This document shows positions 7,488 through 15,872 of a stretch of DNA of 59,351 nt, one piece after another. Both the position numbers and the translations under genes were made by a program. Origin of the DNA: Anaerolineae bacterium. GTDB taxonomy: Bacteria > Chloroflexota > Anaerolineae > Aggregatilineales > Phototrophicaceae. Where the stretch lies: contig JALHOR010000007.1 of assembly GCA_022842885.1 (NCBI GenBank), positions 1 to 59,351 on the forward strand. The letters run 5' to 3'. The number at the start of each line of letters is the position of its first letter. Positions within the stretch are counted from its first letter, which is position 1. The notes beneath the pieces are model-generated. The model was not told the DNA's origin. It did no database searches and saw nothing but the letters and a program-made list of their open reading frames with translations.

Positions 7488-8186
7488 TTAGTCAATAATC
7501 GAATCATCTTGCCATTGAATGAACGTTTGAACATCGATTTCATCTAAAGCAAACCACTCGCCATTCATGCGCTTGTTTTGAAATTCAATGTGTAATTTAC
7601 GTTCCAATTTAAACATATTGGCGGTGGCAATAAGATGAATAAATTCAATTTCAAAAGGCAATTTCACACTAAACATTTGTAGTCGGCGATTAGGGTCTTT
7701 TGTGCAGCCAATTTTGTAATGCCCTGATACAGACCGGATGAGGTATATAAATCCAGCTTTATTCTGATTCGGAGCGGCGGGTTCAACGAGTAATAATCGA
7801 AACAACTCAAGGGTTTGATGATAAGATTGGAGTAGTGCTTCTTTAATCTGTTGCGTTGCCCATTTGCGAAATTGCACTCCACGACGAGAATTTATACGAT
7901 AACCTATTGAGATAATGACATCAAGGTTATAGAACAAAACTTGTCTTTCCACATCACGACCCCCTTCTTTTTGAACCATAGTAATTTTACACCGCGTTGT
8001 TTCCCTATCTAATTCGCCTTCTTTGTAAATATTTTGGATATGAATGTTTATCGTTGGCACAGTTTTCTCGAACAACTCTGCCATCTCCGCTTGAGATAGC
8101 CAGACTGTTTCCTTATCTAAATGTACCGGAATCTGGATACTGCCGTCTTCATCTTGATACAGAATAATCTCGCCTTTGTCCGACAT
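7488..8186 (-). CDS. RhuM-like domain fused to a T5orf172 (GIY-YIG-type) domain
   Basis: I choose ATG 8186 because CAGGAGCAATTACC precedes it. That gives 232 residues rather than the longer frame from 8270. Residues 1-120 match the virulence RhuM family: GEIILYQDEDGSIQIPVHLD, ETVWLSQAEMAELFEKTVPT and NLDVIISIGYRINSRRGVQF. From about 140 on, GFIYLIRSVSGHYKIGCTKD and PNRRLQMFSVKLPFEIEF are typical of T5orf172, a GIY-YIG-superfamily domain of phages and mobile elements. The usual RhuM C-terminus is missing. Such proteins are common in phage and defence contexts, but the precise role is unknown. The gene is AT-rich. Confidence 0.75.
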   Translation of the reverse strand: MSDKGEIILYQDEDGSIQIPVHLDKETVWLSQAEMAELFEKTVPTINIHIQNIYKEGELDRETTRCKITMVQKEGGRDVERQVLFYNLDVIISIGYRINSRRGVQFRKWATQQIKEALLQSYHQTLELFRLLLVEPAAPNQNKAGFIYLIRSVSGHYKIGCTKDPNRRLQMFSVKLPFEIEFIHLIATANMFKLERKLHIEFQNKRMNGEWFALDEIDVQTFIQWQDDSIID

Positions 8187-8272
8187 GGTAATTGCTCCTG
8201 ACAAATGAATGAACGAAATATCCTGACGCCTATGCCAACAGATTGCTGGTATACGCCAATCACGCTGCACAC

Positions 8273-8362
8273 TATAATTTGGGCTACGTGTTAGTAACCG
8301 TGATTTAGTAGTACGCGGTTGGAAAATTGGAGGCGACTTTGACGAGTCGCCTTCAGTTTTTC
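8273..8362 (+). ncRNA. Candidate small RNA between divergent genes, ending in an intrinsic terminator
   Basis: A perfect TATAAT (8273-8278) on the plus strand is followed about 75 bases later by a hairpin AGGCGACT-ttgacg-AGTCGCCT (8331-8352) and TCAGTTTTT. No open frame lies between them, and both flanking genes point away from the terminator or begin beyond it. The -35 region is poor, so the promoter is uncertain. The sequence does not fold as a tRNA. The other bases of 8187-8510 show nothing I can name. Confidence 0.35.
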
Positions 8363-8515
8363 AGGATGAAACGACTTTACCGCAGAATTTTAAGACGCGC
8401 AATAGAATCGCTCAAAAAAACAAAAACAAATTTTGAGAAAGAGCATGGTGTTTTTACTTGCCCGCATTTTTCCAAATTCTCCTTCTCTCTTTAAGAACAA
8501 ATGTCTAAAAATCAC

Positions 8516-8572
8516 TTGACAATTTGTTCGATTGAGTGTATTTTACTACTAGGTTAATTAACCACTTGGTTG
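8516..8572 (+). promoter_or_regulatory. Promoter and palindromic operator of the ArsR-SRPBCC operon
   Basis: TTGACA (8516-8521) and TATTTT (8539-8544) are separated by exactly 17 bases, a near-ideal vegetative promoter. Immediately downstream, over the expected transcript start, lies the palindrome GGTTAATTAACC (8552-8563), which shares its right half with a second inverted pair AACCA-CT-TGGTT (8561-8572). ArsR-family proteins bind such inverted repeats, so this is very probably the auto-repressed operator of the gene starting at 8583. Confidence 0.75.
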
Positions 8573-8582
8573 AATACAAGTC

Positions 8583-8972
8583 ATGACTGCCGAAGATACC
8601 CTTAGCACCCTCTTTGCCGCCCTTGCTGACCCCACCCGCCGCGCGATTCTAGAACGCTTGGCACAAGGCGAAGCAACCGTCACTGAATTGGCAGAGCCGT
8701 TTAAACCCATGAGCTTGCCCGCTATCTCCAAACATCTGAAAGTGCTGGAAAACGCCGGACTCATCACGCAGGGACGCAAGGCACAATGGCGTCCGTGCAA
8801 GCTGGAGGCACAGCCCTTAAAAGAAGTCGCCGGGTGGGTGGAGCAGTATCGGCATATTTGGGAAGACCGCTTTGCCCGTTTAGACACTTATTTGCAAACA
8901 CTCCAACACGAACAGGAAAAAGAAGATGACCCAAACGCCCATCGCAACCCAAACGAACACGATAGTGATTGA
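8583..8972 (+). CDS. ArsR-family transcriptional regulator
   Basis: The 129-residue protein has the ArsR winged helix over residues 5-85: LFAALADPTRRAILERLAQG, then EATVTELAEPFKPMSLPAISKHLKVLENAGLI with the recognition helix around SLPAISKHL, then the wing. It lacks the cysteines that sense metals in classical ArsR/SmtB members. It belongs to the subgroup usually coupled to an SRPBCC gene, and indeed its last 47 bases overlap the start of one. It probably represses its own operon through the GGTT/AACC operator just upstream. The inducer is not evident. Confidence 0.9.
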   Translation: MTAEDTLSTLFAALADPTRRAILERLAQGEATVTELAEPFKPMSLPAISKHLKVLENAGLITQGRKAQWRPCKLEAQPLKEVAGWVEQYRHIWEDRFARLDTYLQTLQHEQEKEDDPNAHRNPNEHDSD

Positions 8973-9417
8973 ACGCATTTTTGACGCGCCGCTGGCATTG
9001 GTCTGGCAGGCATGGACGGATCCACACCATTTGATGCGCTGGTGGGGTCCTGAAAATTTTACGTCACCTAGTTGCCAGATAGACTTGCGCGTCGGGGGTA
9101 AGTTTCTGTTCTGTATGCAATCCCCGGACGAGCAGAAATACTATACGACAGGCATGTATCAGGAAGTTATCCCGCATGAACGGCTTGTTTTTACCGAAAG
9201 TTTTGCTGATGAGCAAGGTAATGTTGTCCCCAGTTCCTACTATGGCATGGGCGATGATATGCCATTAGCAATGCTGGCGACACTGGTGTTTGAAGAGGTG
9301 GCGGGCAAAACCAAAATGACCCTAACCTATGTGGGGATGCCTGCGGGTGAGAATGGAGATATGGCAGCGATGGGTTGGGAACAATCGTTTGATAAGCTGG
9401 CAGCAACCTTGCACTAA
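8926..9417 (+). CDS. SRPBCC (AHSA1-type) domain protein
   Basis: This 163-residue protein is the usual partner of such ArsR regulators. It shows the AHSA1/START-like fold signatures IERIFDAPLALVWQAWTDP, HHLMRWWGPENFT, and a final WEQSFDKLAATL helix. The fold makes a hydrophobic cavity that can hold small ligands, and related proteins help in detoxification or stress, but the ligand is unknown. Its start lies inside the regulator gene in another frame, so the two are translationally coupled and share the promoter at 8516. Confidence 0.9.
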   Translation: MTQTPIATQTNTIVIERIFDAPLALVWQAWTDPHHLMRWWGPENFTSPSCQIDLRVGGKFLFCMQSPDEQKYYTTGMYQEVIPHERLVFTESFADEQGNVVPSSYYGMGDDMPLAMLATLVFEEVAGKTKMTLTYVGMPAGENGDMAAMGWEQSFDKLAATLH

Positions 9418-9490
9418 TTTCGTTTTCGATTGGATGTTACCCGGTGGTAGCTATTTACCTACAATGACCCGCAACTAATGACGCCAGCAG

Positions 9491-9522
9491 CAATAAAAAC
9501 GGGGACTGTTTGTGTCCCCGTT
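9491..9522 (-). terminator. Intrinsic terminator of the sigma/HTH operon
   Basis: The stem AACGGGGAC (9498-9506) pairs with GTCCCCGTT (9514-9522). Read on the minus strand it is followed by TTTTTATTG, a proper U-tract, placing it about 50 bases after the end of the gene at 9570. It may also end plus-strand transcripts from the SRPBCC gene. Confidence 0.7.
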
Positions 9523-9569
9523 CATCTATCTAGTCATGGTCTTTGTTCAAAAGATGGTTGCCCCTATGT

Positions 9570-10238
9570 TCAACGACTCTGCTCATTATCATGTTTCACG
9601 CGCTGGATAATCCGTCTCAAGTTCAAAATGTGGATTTCGCTCTCACCAATACGATAAGTCTCAGGATGGTTTAACTCGTCTATGAGCTTTTGGACACTTT
9701 TTAGTTCTTCGCGTTGTCGCGCTATCACCATTTCTAGCTGGCGTATCACAAAATCATGCTGGCGGCTGCGGCTGAGGTGGATACGAACATCCTCCGAATA
9801 ACGCCGGTCTACCGTATCAAACAAAATTTCGCTCAGTTGATGCAGCAATTGTTCCTGCAATTGATACAGTTCGTCAGTGGATTTTTCGCGCGGGTCACGC
9901 CCGACCAGTAAGCGAATCGCCCCATTATCGCAGCCAATCACCTGTGCCAATTTATCCAGAAAATTATCTTTTAATTCCGCTGCCGGAAATTCGCCCGTCA
10001 GCACTGCCCGCAATTGCAAATCGCTGTGATGCCCTAAGCGGTCTGCCAATAGTGAAATAGACCATTGCTTATTGTCCATCACGCCGCGCAAAAATTCTGC
10101 CAAAACCATCGTTGTCTTGGTGTCTGCCGCCGGACGATGCGCCGCTTCGGCAAAGACATCTTCAAATAATTGGTCAAATTCAACGAGATAATCTTGCTCT
10201 GGTTGGTTATTCAGGAAATGGTTATTCCCCACGTTCAT
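9570..10238 (-). CDS. HTH (XRE-like) protein encoded with an ECF sigma factor
   Basis: Residues 42-112 look like a helix-turn-helix of the XRE type (VLAEFLRGVMDNKQWSISLL, ADRLGHHSDLQLRAVL, LDKLAQVIGCDNGAIRLLVG). Residues 160-200 are a charged coiled coil (RQLEMVIARQREELKSVQKL). The start codon overlaps the stop of the sigma-factor gene by four bases, so the two are co-translated. There is no membrane segment and no zinc-binding anti-sigma motif, so calling it an anti-sigma factor would be a guess. A partner regulator acting with the sigma factor is plausible. Confidence 0.7.
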   Translation of the reverse strand: MNVGNNHFLNNQPEQDYLVEFDQLFEDVFAEAAHRPAADTKTTMVLAEFLRGVMDNKQWSISLLADRLGHHSDLQLRAVLTGEFPAAELKDNFLDKLAQVIGCDNGAIRLLVGRDPREKSTDELYQLQEQLLHQLSEILFDTVDRRYSEDVRIHLSRSRQHDFVIRQLEMVIARQREELKSVQKLIDELNHPETYRIGESEIHILNLRRIIQRVKHDNEQSR

Positions 10239-10909
10239 TTCCGTACTCCTTTAACCCGCGTCTTCGCTACATGGGTAAAAAAGCTGCTGGCGCTCACGTA
10301 GCTGACCAGTTTCTGTTTGGCGCTATAGGTCATATCGTATACTTCCCGAATCGGGAGGTCAAATTCTGCTGCCAGCAAAGCAGCATCTTCTTGGTGCAAC
10401 AGCCGCCGGATAATAATTTGCTGCGCTGCCGGGCTATTTTGTTCTTCTAGCACCAGCCCTAACGCCGAATAAAACTGGCGGCGGCGCGTCTCGCGGTTTT
10501 CGGCAGCAATCACTTGGCTTTCGACCGGGCGGGCTTCGCTATCCGCCGGGGTCATCTCCACCAAGGAGGCTTCGCGGGTATCGTCATCCAACGAAATGGC
10601 ATCCGGTTTGCGGCTGAGGTTCAACACATGATTCTTTTGAATCCGGTTGAGCCAATTGAACAAATGCCGCATATCTTGGAAGTCCACTTCATGACATTTG
10701 GAGAAGGCTGTAATCCACGTTTGTTGTTCAATATCTTCTACATGGTCGAACGACAACCCTGCCCGAATCAACGCACTGCGAATCACATTTTGTAATTGCG
10801 ACTTGAACCCGCGAATGAGTGCCAACCATGCGATCTCATCGCGGCTCTGTAATCGTTCAAAAAAATCATCATCATCGAGATGTATTTCAGGTAATTTTTT
10901 CTTGGTCAT
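10235..10909 (-). CDS. ECF-type RNA polymerase sigma factor
   Basis: The 224-residue protein has sigma region 2 at about residues 20-95 (DEIAWLALIRGFKSQL, FDHVEDIEQQTWITAFSK, FNWLNRIQKNHVLNLSR, the last being the -10-binding helix) and a region-4-like HTH near 160-200 (AAQQIIIRRLLHQEDAALLA, AEFDLPIREVYDMTYSAKQK). Extracytoplasmic-function sigma factors redirect RNA polymerase to a small regulon. The acidic linker between the two regions is longer than usual. It forms a two-gene operon with the downstream HTH protein. No autoregulated promoter could be picked out upstream. Confidence 0.8.
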   Translation of the reverse strand: MTKKKLPEIHLDDDDFFERLQSRDEIAWLALIRGFKSQLQNVIRSALIRAGLSFDHVEDIEQQTWITAFSKCHEVDFQDMRHLFNWLNRIQKNHVLNLSRKPDAISLDDDTREASLVEMTPADSEARPVESQVIAAENRETRRRQFYSALGLVLEEQNSPAAQQIIIRRLLHQEDAALLAAEFDLPIREVYDMTYSAKQKLVSYVSASSFFTHVAKTRVKGVRK

Positions 10910-11059
10910 TGTCAGCCTCGCCGGGGCGTGTCCGCCAGAGTTGATGAATCTGGTGCATACCGTCGTTAGGGATAGATGTTGGCACGCCCATATTTTTCAA
11001 AAGATTTAATGAAAACTTAACCTTTTTCCGACTTTAGCACAACGTGACACAGGTACTGG

Positions 11060-11482
11060 TTACTGATTGGCGCAATCGCTGACGTGATAAATGAGGGAAC
11101 CGCGTTGGTTATTTTCCGCCGGGGCAATGCGATAGGCGGTACTGGCAAGACCACTAGCTCGATAATTAGAATTATCGGCATATTGTTGGTTTTGGGTGAT
11201 GCTGCGCCGGTAATTGATATACCAACGGCGCACCGTCGTTTCATCATCCGGCGTATAAAAAATCATGAGCGTATTGCCCATGCCCCGCGGACGAAAAAAA
11301 TCATATTTCACTTCAACCACTTCTGAATCCGGGTAAAGCGGCATCCAATGATTGATGTCATTGTAACAAGCCGTATCTACGGCAGTGACCAACGTGACTG
11401 TGCAAATCATAATGGCAACCATAATGGCTAATGTGCCAATGATGGTTCGTCGCAATGATGCGCTCTTTTCATCTACCGTCAT
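11060..11482 (-). CDS. Single-pass membrane protein with small extracytoplasmic domain
   Basis: With the ATG at 11482 (AAGG seven bases upstream) the protein has about 140 residues; starts at 11503 or a TTG at 11581 are also possible. One membrane helix (IIGTLAIMVAIMICTVTLVT) is followed by an outside domain with MPLYPDSEVVEVKYDFF, a TLMIFYTPDDETTVRRWY strand-helix unit and two cysteines near the ends (TACYND, VSDCAN) that could pair. The pattern suggests a small lipid-side or surface protein, but I recognise no family. It stands alone between the sigma operon and a divergently read SDR gene. Confidence 0.65.
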   Translation of the reverse strand: MTVDEKSASLRRTIIGTLAIMVAIMICTVTLVTAVDTACYNDINHWMPLYPDSEVVEVKYDFFRPRGMGNTLMIFYTPDDETTVRRWYINYRRSITQNQQYADNSNYRASGLASTAYRIAPAENNQRGSLIYHVSDCANQ

Positions 11483-11683
11483 GCGTCTGCCTTGTGCCTC
11501 CATACGGTCATGTATGCTGTCAGTATATACATTTATGTGATGCTTTTGTGAAGGTGAGTTTATCTTAGCTATCCTGTACAAAGGGTATATTTTTCCGCTA
11601 TGCCGCCGCCCACAATTATGCTACATTGGCAGGATGCACTATGAAAAGTGACTAAATTATACATTGTTATTACAGGACAGACT

Positions 11684-12691
11684 ATGAAAAATATTCTCAT
11701 CATCGGCGGCACGCGCAATATGGGGTATATGCTGGCGCAAACCCTCGCCGCTGCCGGGCAGCAGGTCACGGTTTTAAATCGCGGTTTAAGTGATAATGCA
11801 TTGCCAGAAACGGTGCATCGGCTGCGGGCAGACCGTACCGACTCGCAACAAATGCGGCGGGCGCTTCTGGCAAAATCGTTTGATGTCGTCGTGGATTTTG
11901 TCATGTTTAATGAGCGTGAAGCGACCACGATAGTCGAATTGCTGCGCGGCAATGTGGGACACTATATCTTTATCAGCAGTGGGCAAGTCTATTTAGTGCG
12001 CGAAGGCATAGAACGTCCTTATAAAGAAACCGATTATGCTGGACGCATTTTGCCTGCTCCCAAGCATAATACCTATGCTCACGAAGAATGGCGCTATGGC
12101 ATAGACAAACGCGCCGCTGAGGATGTGCTGCTGCGGGCAGTAACAGACCATCAATTTCCAGCGACGATTCTGCGCTTGCCAATGGTCAACAGCGAAAATG
12201 ACCCGTTCAAACGCTTGTATAGTTATATTTTGCGGCTAAAAGACGGGGGTCCCATCCTTATCCCGCAAACCCCCAATTACCCGCTGCGGCATGTGTACGC
12301 CGGGGATGTGGTACGGACATTGCTGCACCTATTAGAAACCGGACAAGGCAAAGGCGAAACGTATAACATTTCGCAAGATGAAACAGTCTCTATTGAAGAA
12401 TTTTTGCATCTGCTCGCTGAACTCCTAGAAGTCAAGGCGCATATTCGGTGGTTCAAACAAAGTGATTTGGAAGCGCAAGGGTTCTTGCCGGATTGCTCGC
12501 CTTTTTCCGATAGATGGATGAGTGAACTGACTAACGAAAAAAGTAAAACCGACTTAGGGCTAAACTACACGCCGCTGCCAGACTATTTGCAAAAATTGGT
12601 CGCCTACTATGAAAATAATAAATTGACGATTCCTGTAGGCTACAGACGCCGCAATGCCGAAATACAATATGCTGAACATATGCCTGTTTAA
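11684..12691 (+). CDS. NAD-dependent epimerase/dehydratase (extended SDR)
   Basis: The start at ATG 11684 follows AGGACAG and removes twelve unsupported residues. The 335-residue protein begins with a Rossmann strand and dinucleotide loop (ILIIGGTRNMGYMLAQTLAA). FISSGQVYLV is the SDR serine segment, and the usual YxxxK is represented by a Y-G-x-D-K (YGIDKRAAED) segment near residue 142. The C-terminal half is the substrate domain (PLRHVYAGDVVRTLL, TYNISQDETVSIEEF). The family acts on nucleotide sugars or related metabolites, and the substrate cannot be read from the sequence. It is a single gene with no obvious partners. Confidence 0.85.
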   Translation: MKNILIIGGTRNMGYMLAQTLAAAGQQVTVLNRGLSDNALPETVHRLRADRTDSQQMRRALLAKSFDVVVDFVMFNEREATTIVELLRGNVGHYIFISSGQVYLVREGIERPYKETDYAGRILPAPKHNTYAHEEWRYGIDKRAAEDVLLRAVTDHQFPATILRLPMVNSENDPFKRLYSYILRLKDGGPILIPQTPNYPLRHVYAGDVVRTLLHLLETGQGKGETYNISQDETVSIEEFLHLLAELLEVKAHIRWFKQSDLEAQGFLPDCSPFSDRWMSELTNEKSKTDLGLNYTPLPDYLQKLVAYYENNKLTIPVGYRRRNAEIQYAEHMPV

Positions 12692-12809
12692 GGTCATTGG
12701 GTTTTATTTTGGATAGAAAAATCTTTTAAAGCCGGGCAGCCCATACTCCCGAATTGGCACACTAAGTTTAAATAACGCTTGTTTTGTATTAAGGATGACT
12801 AAGTAGCTA

Positions 12810-12839
12810 TTGCAATTTGTTGTAATATTCGGCTAATAT
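12810..12839 (+). promoter_or_regulatory. Possible promoter of the VWA surface-protein gene
   Basis: TTGCAA (12810-12815) and TAATAT (12834-12839) are 18 bases apart in the 211-base spacer before the GTG start at 12903. The elements are decent matches, but this is an eye call in an AT-rich stretch. Confidence 0.35.
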
Positions 12840-12902
12840 GAGGATGGGTGAGTCTGTATTGAACCCATTGGCATTGATCAATAGCTTGCTAAAGGCATCA
12901 GC

Positions 12903-15818
12903 GTGATAACATTACGGCACATAATTCGGGGCGGCATGGTGGTATTGTTGTTGTTATGGGTGGGTTGGGTCTTAGCCGACCCCGCACCCCTAGAAAAACC
13001 AACATTGGTCAAAAATCCCGATTTGCAGGCAAGCTGTGGCTTGGATGTGATTTTAGTATTGGATGAGTCAGGGTCTATCAGCGGCAGCAGTATTGATGCC
13101 GTGCGGAATGCAGCGCAAGCATTTGTGAGTGGGTTACTGAATACAGGGTCGCGCTTGGCAATTGTCGAATTTAATGCCGTTGCCCGCCGCCCGATTGAGT
13201 ACACCTTAGTCACTTCCGCGACGCAGCAGCAAGTTTTTTTGCCCTATATTTTTGCGACTGCCCCCGGTGGACATGCCGCCAATTATAATCCGGCGCAATC
13301 CTCTGGCGTGCCACCGACGACAAACTGGGATGACGCCTTAGAAGAAGTCAAACTCATTAATTTTAACAAAGGCTTTGCCCCGCTGGTGGTCTTCATCACC
13401 GATGGCGAACCCACAGCCTATAATTTGGATGCCGATGATGAAGCCGGGGGTTTTGTTTCCAGTGGTGGGAATCAAAGTGTATGGCGTGCCATCATAGAAG
13501 CCAACGCTGTAAAAAATCAGGGGTCACATCTGCTGGCAGTGGGGATTAACTTGGGTTTCAGCGGCTTGGCAAAATTGATGGATGTGAGTGGCACGGATGT
13601 TTACACTAGCGGCTCATTAAACTTGATTACGACTGATTTGATGGTTGTGACGAACTTCGCCGCATTACAAACCGAATTGGCAAAAATTGCAGTGCAGTTG
13701 TGCCAATCATCGCTGGTCATCAATAAACAAGTGAATACAGGCGATGGCAGCGGTTTTGTGCCAGCGGCGGGTTGGCAGTTCAATACCACCGTATCCGTTG
13801 CCGGACTAAATCCTGTTAATTATAGTTGGGTACTGCCGGAACCAGCACCGCCTGCTGGCGTCAGCACTCACAGCGGCATCACCGGGGCAACAGGCAGTGT
13901 CACCTTCCAATGGAAACCAAACGCGAATATTAGTTCCAGTTTTAGTGTGACTGAAGTGGCGCAGTCCGGTTATGTGCTGCACAATGTCACTTGTACTGCT
14001 CGTAAAGAAAATGGCACGCAGCAATCCTTGCCCGTGACGATTACAGGCAATACGTTTAGCACCAGTCCCGGCGCAGTCGCACCGCAGGATTTTGTGACGT
14101 GTACGGTGCAGAATGGTGTTGTGCGGGTTGGTGTGCAGAAACGAGTAGGAACTTCTGCTACTGGTCCATGGTTGGAAACTGTCGCACTGCCGCCGCAAAG
14201 CCCGGTATGGTGGCGCATTGATGTCACCAATGCAGGCGGCACAGACCTCAAATCACTCAATATCTCAGATGTACCTTTTAGCAATTTTGCGACGCAATGC
14301 GCGACTCCGCTGCCCACTTCGTTAGCGATTGGCGCGACGTATACCTGTATTTTCCAGACGACGACCAGCAACCAAAACCTCACTAATCGGGCGTTGGTGC
14401 AGGGCTGTAATGGCAACCAGTGCCAAACAGCCGAAGATACTGCCGCCTATACCGTGATTAGCGGCTCTTTGATGGTAACGAAAGTCGCTAATTGGAACGG
14501 GGTGACGCCCGATAGCACCAAAACATTTGAAATATGCATTCAGGGGGCATCTTTCCCGACAACACCCAACTGCAAAACGATTGGTTTCCAAGGGGGCAGC
14601 CTGAATTGGACGGGCTTGATTCCCGGCAGTTATACGGTGACTGAGACGAATCCGGGCAGCGAGTGGGACGTGTTCATCGGGGGTTCGCCCGTGCAGGTGA
14701 CAACCACTGGCAGCACGGCGGCTGTCACCAATATTTATCGGCGCGGCAGTCTGAGCATCGAAAAATTCGTAGATTGGAACGGTATCACGCCCAACACCGC
14801 CCAGACATTTGAGATTTGTATCACTGGCACATCGTATCCGGCGGGCAACTGCCAACCCGTAGATTATGATGGGGGCATTGTCACTTGGAATGACTTAATT
14901 CCGGGCGACTACACCGTGAGCGAAACTGACCCCGGCACGAACTGGTTCACCAGTATTCAGCAATCGCCAGTGACCGTGACTGCTACCGTGGGTAGTACGA
15001 CAATTCAAAATGTGCATCGGCGCGGTACATTGACTGTCACCAAACAAGTCAATTGGAACGGTTATGAGCCGAATTTGGGGCAGGGTTTTATCATCTGTAT
15101 TCAGGGGGCATCCTACCCTGAACCCGATTGCCAAACTGCCAGTGCGCTCGGTGGTGATTTGGTCTGGAACGAGTTGATTCCGGGCGATTATGTAGTCAGC
15201 GAAATTAACCCCGGTACTGATTGGGTGAGCAGCGTGAACGGTTCGCCTGTCACGGTGACGACCAGCGGCAGCACTGCTAGCGTCAGCAATACTTACACGC
15301 CTATCGTGCTGCCCGTCTGTAATGATAGCAATCGTGACCCGCGCACCGATTTACAACGTACTTTGTGGCCCAACGCTGCGATGACGGAAGCGATTGCCAC
15401 CGTGACGAATACATCCGAAGTATGCGCGTATGAAGTGGCGTTGGTGGCATATCAAAAATATGACGAGACGCTCAATACGCAAACCCCCTTTAGCTGGACA
15501 CCCACGATTGGCGACTTGGGAACATTCTTAGGCAGTGTTGACGGCACGAGCATCATCTTACAGCCCGGCGAAACGCGCAACTTGAGCGTGCCGCTGCCCG
15601 CTTGTGCCGCCCAAGTGGATTTGGTGTTTGATGCTGACCATTTGCATCCACTCTATGCTGATGCGACTATCGAACCCCTCAGCAGCATTCCTCTCGTCTT
15701 GCCCGCCTTCCAGACCAATCTATACGGCATCTTGGGCAATACTTATGGACAACGCTTGCTGGCAGTCAACCACACCAACCATATTGATAGCAACATCGCC
15801 TTTTGTGCAGTGCCATAA
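12903..15818 (+). CDS. Secreted VWA-domain surface protein with three tandem SpaA-like repeats
   Basis: The GTG start follows AAAGG by seven bases. A signal peptide (MVVLLLLWVGWVLA, cut before DP) leads to a von Willebrand A domain (residues about 45-270) with an intact MIDAS: DESGS, a Thr, and ITDGEPT. After a beta-rich linker and a DUF11-like segment come three near-identical 93-94 residue units, at 14463-14744, 14745-15023 and 15024-15302. Each has a VNWNG start, a FEICIQGxSYP core and LIPGDYTVSETxPG, as in SpaA/prealbumin-like adhesin stalk domains. A final 170-residue domain has no LPxTG or membrane anchor. It is probably a surface adhesin or matrix protein. Confidence 0.85.
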   Translation: MITLRHIIRGGMVVLLLLWVGWVLADPAPLEKPTLVKNPDLQASCGLDVILVLDESGSISGSSIDAVRNAAQAFVSGLLNTGSRLAIVEFNAVARRPIEYTLVTSATQQQVFLPYIFATAPGGHAANYNPAQSSGVPPTTNWDDALEEVKLINFNKGFAPLVVFITDGEPTAYNLDADDEAGGFVSSGGNQSVWRAIIEANAVKNQGSHLLAVGINLGFSGLAKLMDVSGTDVYTSGSLNLITTDLMVVTNFAALQTELAKIAVQLCQSSLVINKQVNTGDGSGFVPAAGWQFNTTVSVAGLNPVNYSWVLPEPAPPAGVSTHSGITGATGSVTFQWKPNANISSSFSVTEVAQSGYVLHNVTCTARKENGTQQSLPVTITGNTFSTSPGAVAPQDFVTCTVQNGVVRVGVQKRVGTSATGPWLETVALPPQSPVWWRIDVTNAGGTDLKSLNISDVPFSNFATQCATPLPTSLAIGATYTCIFQTTTSNQNLTNRALVQGCNGNQCQTAEDTAAYTVISGSLMVTKVANWNGVTPDSTKTFEICIQGASFPTTPNCKTIGFQGGSLNWTGLIPGSYTVTETNPGSEWDVFIGGSPVQVTTTGSTAAVTNIYRRGSLSIEKFVDWNGITPNTAQTFEICITGTSYPAGNCQPVDYDGGIVTWNDLIPGDYTVSETDPGTNWFTSIQQSPVTVTATVGSTTIQNVHRRGTLTVTKQVNWNGYEPNLGQGFIICIQGASYPEPDCQTASALGGDLVWNELIPGDYVVSEINPGTDWVSSVNGSPVTVTTSGSTASVSNTYTPIVLPVCNDSNRDPRTDLQRTLWPNAAMTEAIATVTNTSEVCAYEVALVAYQKYDETLNTQTPFSWTPTIGDLGTFLGSVDGTSIILQPGETRNLSVPLPACAAQVDLVFDADHLHPLYADATIEPLSSIPLVLPAFQTNLYGILGNTYGQRLLAVNHTNHIDSNIAFCAVP

Positions 15819-15826
15819 TGTGTTCT

Positions 15827-15858
15827 ATGCCATCCGGTGCGACCGGATGGCATTTGTC
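15827..15858 (+). terminator. Intrinsic terminator after the VWA gene
   Basis: A 12-bp perfect stem ATGCCATCCGGT/ACCGGATGGCAT with a three-base loop is followed by TTGTCC. It sits eight bases after the stop codon. The U-tract is weak, but the position and stem strength support a terminator. Confidence 0.65.
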
Positions 15859-15872
15859 CACCAGAAGTATGC

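Noticed and set aside
13970..14855. Long antisense open frames under the VWA gene
   Set aside because: They mirror the codon pattern of the three tandem repeats, lack binding sites and have no protein-like features.
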